DNA from: Brevibacillus antibioticus
GTDB taxonomy: Bacteria > Bacillota > Bacilli > Brevibacillales > Brevibacillaceae
Reading direction: 5' to 3'
NCBI RefSeq assembly: GCF_005217615.1
Contig: NZ_SZNK01000001.1
Span: 4,393,501-4,457,500, forward strand
Length of the DNA: 64,000 nucleotides
The notes under the pieces were generated by a model that saw only the letters and a program-made list of their open reading frames with translations, ran no database searches and was not told where the DNA came from. A program made the position numbers and the translations under genes. This document shows, one piece after another, positions 7,945 through 17,462 of this stretch (position 1 is its first letter; each line of letters begins with the position of its first letter).

Positions 7945-8646
7945 TCACGGCTGGCTTGGGATTTGGCTGTTTCGTGGCATCGGCACATCGGGCTTGCCTG
8001 ACGGGTTGTCGTATAAATAAGTCGGTACCTTGCCGACGATCAGGGCTTCGGAGACCGGGATTTGTGTGGTGACCGTTTGTTGCTTGGTCGCAAATGGGAT
8101 AATGACCCGCAAATCGACTTCGACATTAATGTAGACAGTCACCAGCACCATGTTGATTCCAGCTTGCTTCAAGCCTGTTTCGAGCTTCGTTTTGACGGCT
8201 CCAATCGGAACGAACGACACCGGAATATCAGGCCCAAAGTGCTCCAGAAAGACGTTTTTAGTAGCCAAGCCTAGTGGTATGGTTGTCTGGACATGCTCCT
8301 GCTCGAATTCCTTCAAGCGGTTTTGAATACGGGCTGTCGTTTCCCCCACAATCCGGGAGTACTCTTTGAAATTAAAATTCACCGCTTTGATGCTGCCATT
8401 CTCGTCTTTCTCCATGATGACGACTTCGTTGACATCGAGACCCTGCTGGGACATGCGCTTGGTGACTGCATCGGTAATGGCGAGCTTGGCGACCTGCTCT
8501 GCCTTGGCTTGGGCAATCAACATCAACGTCGGCTCTACCCTGCGTTCCACAACGATAAACAAAACGATCAATACCACCACAATCAGTAGGATTCCAGCGA
8601 AAATTCTCCTTCCACGTCTTTTCCATCCTCCCCTTCTCAAGCGCAC
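7945..8646 (-). CDS. yunB: Sporulation protein YunB
   Basis: A 233-residue protein with a basic N-terminus, one membrane span (about residues 14-34) and an extracytoplasmic domain. The EPTLMLIAQAKAEQVA segment after the span and the VEVDLRVIIPFAT and VPTYLYDNP segments match my memory of the YunB family, a sigma-E-controlled sporulation protein of Bacilli with unknown biochemical role. The start is a GTG at 8646, preceded by GAGGGAG. It lies 30 bases downstream of the P-type ATPase gene on the same strand. Confidence 0.85.
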   Translation of the reverse strand: MRLRRGGWKRRGRRIFAGILLIVVVLIVLFIVVERRVEPTLMLIAQAKAEQVAKLAITDAVTKRMSQQGLDVNEVVIMEKDENGSIKAVNFNFKEYSRIVGETTARIQNRLKEFEQEHVQTTIPLGLATKNVFLEHFGPDIPVSFVPIGAVKTKLETGLKQAGINMVLVTVYINVEVDLRVIIPFATKQQTVTTQIPVSEALIVGKVPTYLYDNPSGKPDVPMPRNSQIPSQP

Positions 8647-8676
8647 AATGGCTCCCTCTCCCCCTTGGCGGCTCGG

Positions 8677-11481
8677 TTAGTCAGGACGAACCGTACGCAT
8701 AGCCGAGCGTTTCTCTTTGCTTGTGCGCTGTTTGCCACCGGTTAGCACCCCACCGATTCCCGCGACAAACGTAGGAACTCCCGCCGCGACCAAAATTAAT
8801 GCCCAATCGCGCAGATTCAGATCCGTTGTTTTGAAGATCGGCTGAAGTGCCTCCATGTATACCACACCGATTACGAGCACAATCGACGAAAGCACGGCCC
8901 AAACGAGGTATTTGTTTTCAAATACATTACGATGAAAAACGCTGTATTGACTCCGGCAATCGAAAACGTGAATCAGCTGGGCCATGACCAACGTGACGAA
9001 AGCGACAGTCTGGGCATGCACCAGGTCATTCGGATTCTCTTTGAGAGTCAGCCAGAATGCCAAGAGCGTCATAGCCCCGATGAGGAAACCACGGCTAATA
9101 ATTTTCCAGCCCAACCCCCGGCTGAATATGTTCTCTGCTTTGTTGCGCGGCTTCTGATACATCGTATCTTTCTCCGCCTGATCGATGCCCAGCGCCATGG
9201 CTGGCAAACCGTCCGTCACGAGATTGACCCACAGGATCTGGATTGGCACCAAAGGCAAAGGAAGCCCGAGGAGCATTGCAAAAAACATGACCAGAATCTC
9301 ACCTACGTTGGACGCGAGCAAATAACGGATGAACTTTCGAATGTTGTCATAGATGTTGCGCCCTTCCTCGACGGCAGCGACAATCGTGGCGAAGTTATCG
9401 TCGCGCAGCACGAGATCGGCCGCTTCCTTCGTCACATCCGTACCGGTAATCCCCATCGCGATCCCAATATCTGAGGTCTTGATCGCAGGAGCATCATTGA
9501 CACCGTCTCCGGTCATGGCGACAACATGTCCTTGGCTTTGCAGGGCACGGACGATCCGCAGCTTGTGCTCAGGAGACACACGGGCATAGACAGTCACTCG
9601 TTCCGCGTACTCTGCGAGCTGCGCATCTGACATACCCTCCAGCTCCCGCCCCTCCAGCACCTCTCCGTAGCCACGCATCAAGCCAATCTGCCGAGCGATT
9701 GCTTCTGCTGTCACCTTGTGGTCACCTGTAATCATGACCGTCTTGATTCCTGCTTGATGGCACAGATTGATCGCTGGGCGCACCTCTTCACGCGGTGGAT
9801 CGATCATCCCGGCCAATCCGACAAAGACGAGATTGTTTTCCAGGGTGCCGATCGGCTGTCCCGGGCGATAGCCTTGCAGTGTCTTATACGCGAAGCCCAG
9901 TACGCGCAACGCTTTGCCTGCCATCCGTTCCGTTTGCTCCAGTATCTGGTGACGAAGCGTCGCGGAGAGTGGTATGAGCTCTCCCTTCCACAAAATGTGT
10001 GTCGATCTCCCCAGCAATGCCTCCGCCGCGCCTTTGGTCAGCAGGGAATACACACCGTCCGTCCCCTTTTCGACAACGGACATCATTTTGCGGTCAGAAT
10101 CAAAGGGGAGCTCCTCCACACGCTGTCCTTGATTTTTTTGGTTGCTGCGCTCTGTATTGCCACCCATTGCCTTCGCGGCAAGCACCTTGAGAGCACCTTC
10201 CGTCGGGTCGCCTACGACTTGCCAAAAGCGTGACGTCTTGCCCATCCCGAGCAGATTGCGCGTACTTTCTTCCTCGCATGTCAAACGGGCGTTGTTGCAT
10301 CGGTCTGCGATTCGGATCATTTGCGAGAGCGCTCCGTCACGGGCGGGAGATACCATTTTCCCTAGATAGTGAAAGGCTCCCTCTGGCGCGTAGCCGCTGC
10401 CGCTCACTTCATACGTGGAATCGCTGTGCCACACTTCGGTAACAGTCATTTTATTTTGAGTCAGAGTCCCTGTTTTATCGGAGCAAATGACAGAGGCGCA
10501 GCCTAATGTCTCGACCGATGGGAGTTTGCGTACGATCGCATTGCGGCGGATCATCCGCTGGACGCCAAGCGCTAGCGCGACAGTCACAATCGCCGGCAAG
10601 CCTTCCGGAATCGCCGCCACTGCGAGACTCACCCCGGCGAGGAACATCGTAAACAGCTCGTGACCATGCCAGACACCAGCAGCAATGACCACAATCGTCA
10701 ACAGCAGAGCGACGACCACGAGAATCTTACCCATTTGCTCCAATCGCAGCTGCAAAGGGGTTTCTGCTTCTTCCGCTGTATTCATCAAGTGCGCGATTTT
10801 CCCGATTTCCGTGCTCATCCCTGTCGCTACGACAATGCCGCTCCCTGTTCCTCCGGTCACCATCGTGCCCATGAACGCGAGATTTTTTTGGTCGCCAAGC
10901 GGTACAGTAGATGCCTGGGCTATTTCCAGTCTTTTCACGTTTTTTCCGACGGGAACAGACTCCCCTGTCAACGCAGACTCCTCTACCTCTAGACGATTGG
11001 CCGAAAGCAAACGTAAATCTGCGGGAATACGGTCCCCGGCCTCCAATTCCACCAAATCACCAGGTACCAGCCGCGAAGCCGGTATCATGGAAATGTGCCC
11101 GCCCCGGATGACGCGGGCCATCGGGGATGCCAGCTCCTTTAGCGCTTGCAAGGATCGCTCAGCCTTGGCTTCCTGAATAAAACCGAGGATGCCGTTAATG
11201 AGGATGATCGCGATAATCGCAATCGCATCCAGGTACTCACCGAGGAAGTACGAGATCAGTGTTGCAATGAACAGGATGAGTACCATAAAATCCTTGAACT
11301 GATCAACAAAGACCGAGTAGAGAGGCTTTCGCTTTTGTTCAGCCAACTGGTTGGCACCTTGTTTAGCCAGTCGCCGCTCCGCCTCCTGCTGAGTCAACCC
11401 TTGCGCAGCATCACTATGAAGGGCTTCGGTCACGTCGGCCGCCGCCAGCGTGTACCATTTTCGAATTGGCTGTGTATCCAC
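8677..11481 (-). CDS. yloB: Calcium-type cation-transporting P-type ATPase
   Basis: A 934-residue P2-type ATPase. Order: N-terminal cation-ATPase domain (residues 1-75), actuator loop with [11 protein letters not shown], transmembrane [15 protein letters not shown] (the ion-site helix), phosphorylation motif [15 protein letters not shown], nucleotide-binding KGAAE, hinge [10 protein letters not shown], and a six-helix C-terminal domain. The PEGLP helix and overall length fit SERCA/PMCA-like calcium pumps such as B. subtilis YloB (active in spores). Start is a GTG with GGAGGAG upstream. It is followed by yunB, which suggests a sporulation-linked transcript. Confidence 0.9.
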   Translation of the reverse strand: MDTQPIRKWYTLAAADVTEALHSDAAQGLTQQEAERRLAKQGANQLAEQKRKPLYSVFVDQFKDFMVLILFIATLISYFLGEYLDAIAIIAIILINGILGFIQEAKAERSLQALKELASPMARVIRGGHISMIPASRLVPGDLVELEAGDRIPADLRLLSANRLEVEESALTGESVPVGKNVKRLEIAQASTVPLGDQKNLAFMGTMVTGGTGSGIVVATGMSTEIGKIAHLMNTAEEAETPLQLRLEQMGKILVVVALLLTIVVIAAGVWHGHELFTMFLAGVSLAVAAIPEGLPAIVTVALALGVQRMIRRNAIVRKLPSVETLGCASVICSDKTGTLTQNKMTVTEVWHSDSTYEVSGSGYAPEGAFHYLGKMVSPARDGALSQMIRIADRCNNARLTCEEESTRNLLGMGKTSRFWQVVGDPTEGALKVLAAKAMGGNTERSNQKNQGQRVEELPFDSDRKMMSVVEKGTDGVYSLLTKGAAEALLGRSTHILWKGELIPLSATLRHQILEQTERMAGKALRVLGFAYKTLQGYRPGQPIGTLENNLVFVGLAGMIDPPREEVRPAINLCHQAGIKTVMITGDHKVTAEAIARQIGLMRGYGEVLEGRELEGMSDAQLAEYAERVTVYARVSPEHKLRIVRALQSQGHVVAMTGDGVNDAPAIKTSDIGIAMGITGTDVTKEAADLVLRDDNFATIVAAVEEGRNIYDNIRKFIRYLLASNVGEILVMFFAMLLGLPLPLVPIQILWVNLVTDGLPAMALGIDQAEKDTMYQKPRNKAENIFSRGLGWKIISRGFLIGAMTLLAFWLTLKENPNDLVHAQTVAFVTLVMAQLIHVFDCRSQYSVFHRNVFENKYLVWAVLSSIVLVIGVVYMEALQPIFKTTDLNLRDWALILVAAGVPTFVAGIGGVLTGGKQRTSKEKRSAMRTVRPD

Positions 11482-11547
11482 CTACATCTCCTCCATCCAC
11501 ATCTCACTCCTTTTCATGTGTATGCAGATGAGCTAGAAAATAAAACA

Positions 11548-11571
11548 ACCCGTCCATTTATCTGGACGGGT
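11548..11571 (-). terminator. Terminator after ytaF
   Basis: Hairpin ACCCGTCC/GGACGGGT with an 8-base loop followed on the minus strand by TTGTTTTATTTT, between ytaF and the ATPase gene. Confidence 0.8.
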
Positions 11572-11589
11572 CTGTGATTGGTCTTTCGG

Positions 11590-12282
11590 TTATTTGAAGC
11601 TTTTCACCACACCAATACAAATCAATAAAATCGGCGGCAGCCAGGTGAGTCGCGTCAACCAGCTGGCTTTTCCTGCGCGCCTGCCGAGGGCAATTCCTAC
11701 CACAAGAAGCAAGGCACTCATCACCGCGATACAAAGAGCGACGAGCAGTGGCGAGTATCCCAAAAACGTAAGGCTGATGCCTGCACCGAAAGCATCCAAA
11801 GACAGAGCAAGCCCCAGCATGACGGCCTCCCAACCCATAATATGCCCAGAACGGTCAGCATCGGCTTTTGACGGATCTTTTAAAATCTGGATCATGACAC
11901 CAAAAATGCGGAACTGCGACAATAATACGATGGGTTCCTGCTCTTCCTGTTTTTCTGCGGCTACAAAGGCGTTGCAGCTCGCAGCAGTAGACTCCTCTGC
12001 CTCTGTCCCCGACCGTGTCGCAATGAGCCGCCACAGAGTAAACAAACCCATGAGGATCAAGACCGCGGCACCAATATACTTGCCAATATCCGGTGTTAAC
12101 CATTCGGTGAGGGATGAGCCTACGAGCATGACACCATATACAACAACAAACGAACAACCGGAAACGACGACGAGCGACAAAAAGGGAATTCTCATGTTCC
12201 GTAAACCATACGTCAATCCTACACTGACACTGTCCATGCTGATGGCCAGGGAAACGAGCAGGAGTGCGAGCCATCCGCTCAT
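11590..12282 (-). CDS. ytaF: Sporulation membrane protein YtaF (MntP-like fold)
   Basis: A 230-residue membrane protein with six predicted spans in two repeats. Each repeat starts with a span containing conserved acidic and small residues: LAISMDSVSVGLTYGLRN near the N-terminus and LALSLDAFGAGISLTFLG in the second half. This D-x-x-x-x-G pattern is that of the MntP/YtaF family. YtaF is found in endospore formers; MntP relatives export manganese. The cytoplasmic loop in the middle (residues 90-145) is charged and variable. The start at 12282 has AAAGAGGTGA upstream. Confidence 0.88.
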   Translation of the reverse strand: MSGWLALLLVSLAISMDSVSVGLTYGLRNMRIPFLSLVVVSGCSFVVVYGVMLVGSSLTEWLTPDIGKYIGAAVLILMGLFTLWRLIATRSGTEAEESTAASCNAFVAAEKQEEQEPIVLLSQFRIFGVMIQILKDPSKADADRSGHIMGWEAVMLGLALSLDAFGAGISLTFLGYSPLLVALCIAVMSALLLVVGIALGRRAGKASWLTRLTWLPPILLICIGVVKSFK

Positions 12283-12384
12283 ATGTGGTCACCTCTTTCC
12301 CATTGCCTATTAGGTATACGCGAAAAGCTCCGCTGATGTGCCAACAAATCATTGTCATCCCGGTTGGGAAGTGCTACCATAAAA

Positions 12385-12411
12385 TTAAACAATGTTTAAA
12401 GCGTTGTTTAA
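12385..12411. promoter_or_regulatory. Candidate operator of the TetR-family regulator
   Basis: Inverted repeat TTAAACAA (12385-12392) and TTGTTTAA (12404-12411) with an 11-base spacer, 38 bases before the TetR gene. Arms are perfect. Its position across the likely promoter suggests autorepression. Confidence 0.55.
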
Positions 12412-12448
12412 CAAATCTTTTTTGCTTCCAATAAAAAGGAGGTTGGTC

Positions 12449-13039
12449 ATGTCACAGGTAGATAAAAACAGCGAAACGAAAGCGAAAATTTTGCAATCGA
12501 CACTGGATTTGATCAAGATGGAGGGTTTCGAAAGTGTGACGGTGCGGAAAATCGCAGCCGATTCCGGTACTAACGTAGCTTTGGTGAACTACTATTTCGG
12601 TTCCAAGGATAAGCTCATCAATGAAGCCCTCAGTGCATTTCTAGGAAGCTTTACAGCTACATTTGATATCTTGGATAACACATCTCTGCTTCCCCAAGAA
12701 CGACTCAAGCAGTTTTTAATCAGCTATGTGCAGATCATTCAGCAATATCCTGAGCTGGTTTTGCGAATCTTCTCACTTGGTGGCGCTGTATTTACCTCGC
12801 AATATGAGTACGGTCAATTTCTCAAAAGCATTGGGTTTGTGAAGATTGAGGGTGTTTTGAAAGAAATCACCCACGAAGAAAGCCATGAGGTTCTCCTGAT
12901 GATGATCATGCAGCTGTTTGGAGCGATTTTTCTGCCAGCCTTGCTCAAGTCGATATTGTCTACAGGCGCTGGCATCGAGGTTGCTTCGGTAGAACAACAG
13001 ATTGATTTGTTATTCGCACGCTATTTTCATGAACAATAG
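12449..13039 (+). CDS. TetR/AcrR-family transcriptional regulator
   Basis: A 196-residue regulator. The N-terminal helix-turn-helix (residues 8-55) is typical: KAKILQSTLDLIKMEG, then VTVRKIAADSGTNVALVNYYFGSKDKL. The C-terminal ligand domain is helical and not informative. The start at 12449 is fixed by AAAAAGGAGG; the longer frame begins inside the palindromic operator. It is followed 19 bases later by the HXXEE membrane protein, so it probably controls that gene and itself. Confidence 0.9.
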   Translation: MSQVDKNSETKAKILQSTLDLIKMEGFESVTVRKIAADSGTNVALVNYYFGSKDKLINEALSAFLGSFTATFDILDNTSLLPQERLKQFLISYVQIIQQYPELVLRIFSLGGAVFTSQYEYGQFLKSIGFVKIEGVLKEITHEESHEVLLMMIMQLFGAIFLPALLKSILSTGAGIEVASVEQQIDLLFARYFHEQ

Positions 13040-13058
13040 GAAATAGGGGGAGAGACAG

Positions 13059-13688
13059 ATGGACTTTTTGCGAAAATATTGGTCTGATTTCGGTCTGCTA
13101 GTGGCAGTTGGCGTTGGTCTGTATTTGATGATTCAATGGAGTACTATTCCTGTTATCGAGCGGCTGTTGTGGCTAAGCTTCGTCGCCATCCTTGTTCATC
13201 AGTATGAAGAGTATCGTTGGCCCGGATATTTTGCCGGACTGTTTAACGGATTGATTTTCAAAAGCAGCCATCCAGAGCGATACCCGCTGAATCCACATTC
13301 TGCGATGATCATCAATCTCGTCATTGCCTATGTCTTTTATCTGGTTCCCCTCTTGTTCCCGACGGTCGTCTGGCTCGGTTTGGCACCGATTCTCATGGGC
13401 TTCTTCCAGTTTATCTGGCATGGAATTTTTGCGAATCTAAAAGCGAAAATGCTCTACAATCCGGGCTTGTTCGCCGTTATCGTCTTCCACATCCCGATCG
13501 GGGTATGGTATATCCGGCACATTATCTCCACTGGCATGGTAACGACGTCAGACTGGATCATTGGGACGGGCTACTTCATCGTTGCGGTGTACATTCTCAT
13601 TGTGAAGGGGAATATGTGGCTAAAGAACGAAAATTCGCGTTATACCTTTACTCGTCAACAGTTGGGGCCTTACGTACACAAATCATAA
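13059..13688 (+). CDS. HXXEE domain membrane protein
   Basis: A 209-residue membrane protein with about six spans. The family-naming motif is visible as LVHQYEEYRWPG (residues 46-57), with further conserved H and N residues in later helices (FFQFIWHG, IVFHIPIG). The HXXEE family (PF13787) has no established activity. The ribosome site is GGGGGAGAG 6 bases before the ATG. It sits directly behind a TetR regulator and before a terminator, so the pair forms a two-gene unit, perhaps a stress- or lipid-related response. Confidence 0.82.
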   Translation: MDFLRKYWSDFGLLVAVGVGLYLMIQWSTIPVIERLLWLSFVAILVHQYEEYRWPGYFAGLFNGLIFKSSHPERYPLNPHSAMIINLVIAYVFYLVPLLFPTVVWLGLAPILMGFFQFIWHGIFANLKAKMLYNPGLFAVIVFHIPIGVWYIRHIISTGMVTTSDWIIGTGYFIVAVYILIVKGNMWLKNENSRYTFTRQQLGPYVHKS

Positions 13689-13712
13689 AAACCAGCTCCT
13701 GTGATGAAAAAG

Positions 13713-13740
13713 AAGAGGCCACTGTCGGCCTCTTCCTTTT
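13713..13740. terminator. Bidirectional terminator
   Basis: AAGAGGCC/GGCCTCTT hairpin with a 6-base loop and T-rich flanks on both strands, between the HXXEE gene and the anti-sigma remnant. Confidence 0.8.
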
Positions 13741-13747
13741 CTTTGAA

Positions 13748-14623
13748 CTATTTGATTTCAAAAGGTACTTCCCACTTCACGTCATGTTCCACCATATAGG
13801 TAGCGTAGGATACCGTGAGTTTTTTCAGTTCTTGCTTCAAGATCGGAATCGAGATCTCACCTTTAATCTGTACCTGTCCGTCCTTGTCTCTGGTACTTTC
13901 AGTAATCACTGTCGCAGAGTAAGCCTTCCCATTTTCATCCTTTACAAACCAATCCTGGTTCTCGACTATGCCTTTTCCTAATGTACCCTCTATAGTCATT
14001 ACGGCCTCACCTAGATCTTCGCCGTTACCTGGCTTCCATGCATAAGAAGAGAATGTAAAGGTACTGCCTGTTGACTCATCCTTGAAAGTCGCACCTTTCT
14101 TGTCTAGTTCTGTTGGAACCAGATCAAATTTAGGCGAAGCCAGTTTTTTCTCATAAATCTTCTGAAGCTCAAGCTTTAATTTTTGTTCGCCCTTTATCGG
14201 GCTAAATGTATGCCACCAATTCAAAACATCGCCCTCTGGTCCTTCTTCCGCTTCTTCTTCTGTTCTCGGTGTCCGAAGAATATTCTGCTTTTTATTAATC
14301 CCATCATCCAATGATTTCAAATCCCAAGCTGCTACCACTTCCCCTTTTTCATTGGTGATTTCGTACATCATATTCTCTCCCGAAAAAGCAGGATCACGCT
14401 CTTTTTCTGTGATATGACCGCCTCGCGGATTTTTCTTATCGTATAGGATCGACGTTCGTTCAACGTCCAAATAAGCTGATTTTGGAGAAATAGTATCCAG
14501 CATGATCCGTGTCGCACTTGGGGAAAATTCGATATTTTTCAATTCAATCCCTAGACCTTGTGGCGATTGAAAAGCCGCATTCTGGAAGACAACCGTTTTC
14601 GTCGCTTCCTTGGCTTTCTTCAT
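13748..14623 (-). pseudogene. Truncated paralogue of the anti-sigma factor (C-terminal part only)
   Basis: An open frame of 291 codons that aligns along its whole length with the C-terminal 280-odd residues of the anti-sigma factor at 15075-16727 (shared MKKAKEATKTV start, YEITNEKGEVVAA, ENKLASPKFDLIP-like and WEVPFEIK end). The zinc-binding domain, the membrane span and the first part of the outer domain are missing. The ATG has no ribosome site and lies at the joint with a broken sigma-factor copy. It is therefore probably a decayed duplicate, though the frame is intact and could still be read if fused differently. Confidence 0.75.
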
Positions 14624-14624
14624 A

Positions 14625-14885
14625 TACGTTTTCGCAATTCATCGAAACAATGATTGCTCGCAATTCGATACAGCCATGAAGAAAACCTGTACTCAGGCCG
14701 ATAGTCGTTTAAACGATAAAAGGTTTTGATAAACACGTCTTGAGCCAAATCCTGTGCGTCTGGCATGTTGCCGATCATCCTGTACAAATAGCCAACGATC
14801 TTGCCCTTGTATCTGTCGACAATTTGTCTGTACTGCTCATGATCGCCAGCCAGATTGGCTCGATTAGTTCCTGATCGTCCGGCAT
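14625..14885 (-). pseudogene. Broken copy of the ECF sigma factor gene
   Basis: On the minus strand this stretch matches the first half of the sigma gene at 16708-17274, starting at the same MPDD start with the same upstream GGAGGAG. A one-base deletion (CCTGG to CTGG, about codon 11) shifts the frame. The match continues through the region equivalent to SNHCLDEIRR and then jumps into the middle of the anti-sigma copy. Regions coding sigma domain 4 are lost. Confidence 0.75.
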
Positions 14886-14965
14886 TTTGCTACTCCTCCA
14901 TCTATTACAGATCAAGCCAGCGGGGAATGCTGCGCAGCTTCCGTTTTGGTTGATTCATAAGCTAA

Positions 14966-14990
14966 TACGGATTGGCTGGAAAAACCTTTC
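14966..14990 (-). promoter_or_regulatory. Candidate ECF-type promoter of the broken copy
   Basis: Minus strand GAAAGG (14985-14990) and CGTA (14966-14969), 15 bases apart, in a block conserved with the intact locus. See the matching element at 17354-17378. Confidence 0.4.
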
Positions 14991-15033
14991 TCCACTTTTA
15001 AAAAATTCTAGCATCAGTTATCGAAATAAAAAA

Positions 15034-15057
15034 GAAGAGGCCTCTTTCAGCCTCTTC
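15034..15057 (-). terminator. Terminator of the anti-sigma gene
   Basis: GAAGAGG/CCTCTTC hairpin followed on the minus strand by a CTTTTTTATT tract, 18 bases after the anti-sigma stop. It parallels the hairpin behind the duplicate at 13713. Confidence 0.75.
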
Positions 15058-15074
15058 CCCTGTCTGTCTTTCAT

Positions 15075-16727
15075 CTATTTGATTTCAAATGGCACTTCCC
15101 AATTCACGTGGTGCTCCACCGTATATTCGGGATAGCAAATAGTAAGTTTTTTCGGTACTTGCTCCAATTTCGGAATGACCAGCTCTCCTTTGACAAGTAC
15201 GCGTCCATCTTTATCTCTAGTGCTTTCTGGTCTCAATGTCGCATAGTAAATCTTTCCGTTTTCATCCTTTACATACCAATATTTGATGGAGACCACATCT
15301 TTTCCTAGTGTACCCTCTACAGTTATCACAGCCTTGCCTTTTTCCTCCCTGCTAGCAGGTGTCCACGAAAAAGAGGAGAATGTAAACGAACTGCCTGTCT
15401 CATCCTTGAAAGTCGCTGCCTTCTTGTTTAATTCTTCTGGAATGAGGTCGAATTTGGGAGAAGCCAGTTTGTTCTCATAAACTTTTTGGAGCTGAAACTT
15501 TAACTTTTGTTCACCCTGTAGCGGGCCAAATGTATGCCACCACTTCATGATATCGCCTTCTTGTTTACTGGACAGTCCAGAGACGTAAAGAACATTCTTC
15601 TTTTTCGCGATTCCTTCATCTAATACAAACATATCCCGAGCTGCCACAACCTCACCTTTCTCGTTGGTAATTTCGTATGCGATATCACCTCCTGATAAAG
15701 TAGGTTCGACTTTTTTGTTTGTGATGTGGACTCCTCCCGGATGATCCTTATCATACATGAGCACTGCCCGTTCAAACTCTACGTAAGCTGTTTTTGGAAC
15801 CGTTGAATCCAGCATAACCCGTGTCGCACTTGGGGAGACTTCGATTTGTTTCAGTTTAAGCTCAAGCCCTTGTGGTGATTGATACACGGCGTCTTTGAAC
15901 GCAACCGTTTTGGTCGCTTCTTTCGCTTTCTTCATATCGACCGGAATTTCCAAGTCCCACTTCCCTTTCTTGCCTTCTATGTCTGTTGGTACGATTTTCA
16001 AGGTTAGTTGTTCAGGAGTAGCCTCCGCCGATTCGAAAATATCGTTCAAGCTCACCTCAGTGATAAAAAACTGTCCATGATTACTCCCAGACTCCTCTCT
16101 TCCATCCTCCGCCAACCAATCTTTTCCGTTCGAATCAATTAACTGAAGCTTCATAGAGTGGTCTTCTATCTGCTTGCCATTCTGGTCGTACATATCAAAG
16201 ATAAATACAATCCTCATCGAGTCAGCCATCAACTCTTTGGCTTCGAAAGTAATCCCTTGATCAGTTACCTTCTGCTCCAGCTTTTGGACAAGGCCTTTAT
16301 TAACAGCATTTTTCATGCCGCTATCCGCATCCTTTTCAATCTGGAACAAGCTATTCACATAATTCGCAAACGTAGGTGATACAACCGTTCCTGTCACGAC
16401 CAACGCCGTAAGTCCTGCTACTACCAATCCTGTCTTCTTCACAATATCCCAGCCCCTTTGTCTTCTGGTTCGGGAGGAGTGCTTCCGTGCAGTGCGTGCG
16501 GGAGCTGTTTCGAACAGTTTACTCATGACCTCGTCCGTAAACGTATCGGGTACAGGAACTTCCGGATAAGTGGAAAATTCCTCTTCCAGCATGTGATCTA
16601 CCCACTCTTGCAGCTTGATTTGACATTGTGGGCATTCTACTGCATGCTGCTCCAGTCCTTTGCTTGCGGCAGGGGAGAGCTCGCCATTGGCATATAGCTT
16701 CAATCGATTAAACATGAAGCATTTCAT
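15075..16727 (-). CDS. Anti-sigma factor, zinc-finger plus DUF4179-type outer domain
   Basis: A 550-residue transmembrane anti-sigma factor. The N-terminal zinc-binding motif is H-x3-C-x2-C in EQHAVECPQCQ (about residues 27-37). A basic stretch (KHSSRTRRQRG) precedes one membrane span near residues 100-120 (TGLVVAGLTALVVTGTVVS). The remaining 430 residues form a large extracytoplasmic beta-rich domain of DUF4179/DUF5643 type, presumably the signal sensor. The gene overlaps the sigma gene by 20 bases, with GGGAGGGGG before the chosen ATG at 16727 (an ATG two codons upstream is possible). Confidence 0.85.
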   Translation of the reverse strand: MKCFMFNRLKLYANGELSPAASKGLEQHAVECPQCQIKLQEWVDHMLEEEFSTYPEVPVPDTFTDEVMSKLFETAPARTARKHSSRTRRQRGWDIVKKTGLVVAGLTALVVTGTVVSPTFANYVNSLFQIEKDADSGMKNAVNKGLVQKLEQKVTDQGITFEAKELMADSMRIVFIFDMYDQNGKQIEDHSMKLQLIDSNGKDWLAEDGREESGSNHGQFFITEVSLNDIFESAEATPEQLTLKIVPTDIEGKKGKWDLEIPVDMKKAKEATKTVAFKDAVYQSPQGLELKLKQIEVSPSATRVMLDSTVPKTAYVEFERAVLMYDKDHPGGVHITNKKVEPTLSGGDIAYEITNEKGEVVAARDMFVLDEGIAKKKNVLYVSGLSSKQEGDIMKWWHTFGPLQGEQKLKFQLQKVYENKLASPKFDLIPEELNKKAATFKDETGSSFTFSSFSWTPASREEKGKAVITVEGTLGKDVVSIKYWYVKDENGKIYYATLRPESTRDKDGRVLVKGELVIPKLEQVPKKLTICYPEYTVEHHVNWEVPFEIK

Positions 16728-17274
16728 GAACATCTCCCCCTCCCATTGTTTTCATCAGGCTTTTTTTCAACTCTTTACGAGCACGGAACAAACGCATTTG
16801 AACAGCGCTCTCCGTAAGAGACAGTCGCTCGCTGATTTCTCGATACGACAGTCGCTTTAAGTAGTGCAGGACGAACACCTCGCGGTACTCCTCATCCAGC
16901 AGCATGATACTTCGTTCCAGCTGGGCGTCCCGTTCCTTTTTTAACAGGGCGGTTTCTGGTGTCTCTGGATCAACGATCTGTTCCTCCACGATTGCCGTCC
17001 GCTCCGTTCTTTTGCGTCTTCGTATTTCATCGAGACAATGATTGCTCGCTATGCGATACAGCCATGAAGAAAACTTGTGCTCAGGCCGATAGTCTTTCAA
17101 TAGGTAAAAGGTTTTGGTAAACACGTCTTGAGCCAATTCCTGTGCGTCCGCCATGTTGCCAATCATTTTGTACAAGTAAGTCACGATCTTGCCCTTGTAC
17201 CTGTCGATAATCTGACTGTACAGCTGATGATTGCCAGCCAGGATTTGCTCGATCAATTCCCGATCGTCCGGCAT
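16708..17274 (-). CDS. ECF RNA polymerase sigma factor
   Basis: A 188-residue sigma-70-family ECF factor. Sigma-2: YKGKIVTYLYKMIGNMADAQ, then AQDVFTKTFYLLKDY and FSSWLYRIASNHCLDE. Sigma-4: YREVFVLHYLKRLSYREI and LTESAVQMRLFRARKEL. It is co-transcribed with and overlaps the anti-sigma gene, the standard arrangement. Upstream, a sequence block conserved with the decayed duplicate contains a possible ECF promoter, consistent with autoregulation. Confidence 0.93.
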   Translation of the reverse strand: MPDDRELIEQILAGNHQLYSQIIDRYKGKIVTYLYKMIGNMADAQELAQDVFTKTFYLLKDYRPEHKFSSWLYRIASNHCLDEIRRRKRTERTAIVEEQIVDPETPETALLKKERDAQLERSIMLLDEEYREVFVLHYLKRLSYREISERLSLTESAVQMRLFRARKELKKSLMKTMGGGDVHEMLHV

Positions 17275-17353
17275 TTTTACTACTCCTCCATCTATAACCG
17301 ATCAGCCAGTGGGGAATGCTGCGCAGCTTCCAATTTGGTTGATTCAACACTAG

Positions 17354-17378
17354 TACGAATTTGCTGGAAAATCCTTTC
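17354..17378 (-). promoter_or_regulatory. Candidate autoregulated ECF promoter
   Basis: Minus strand GAAAGG (17373-17378) and CGTA (17354-17357) with a 15-base spacer. The same elements at the same spacing occur before the duplicated copy (14966-14990), while flanking bases have drifted. CGT-type -10 elements are typical of ECF sigma factors. Confidence 0.45.
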
Positions 17379-17462
17379 TCCTTATTTTTAAAAAATCTTA
17401 TTTTCCTGTCAAAAATGGTGCTTTAAAGCTTATTGCTTGGGGTTTGAGTCAACATAGTGGAG

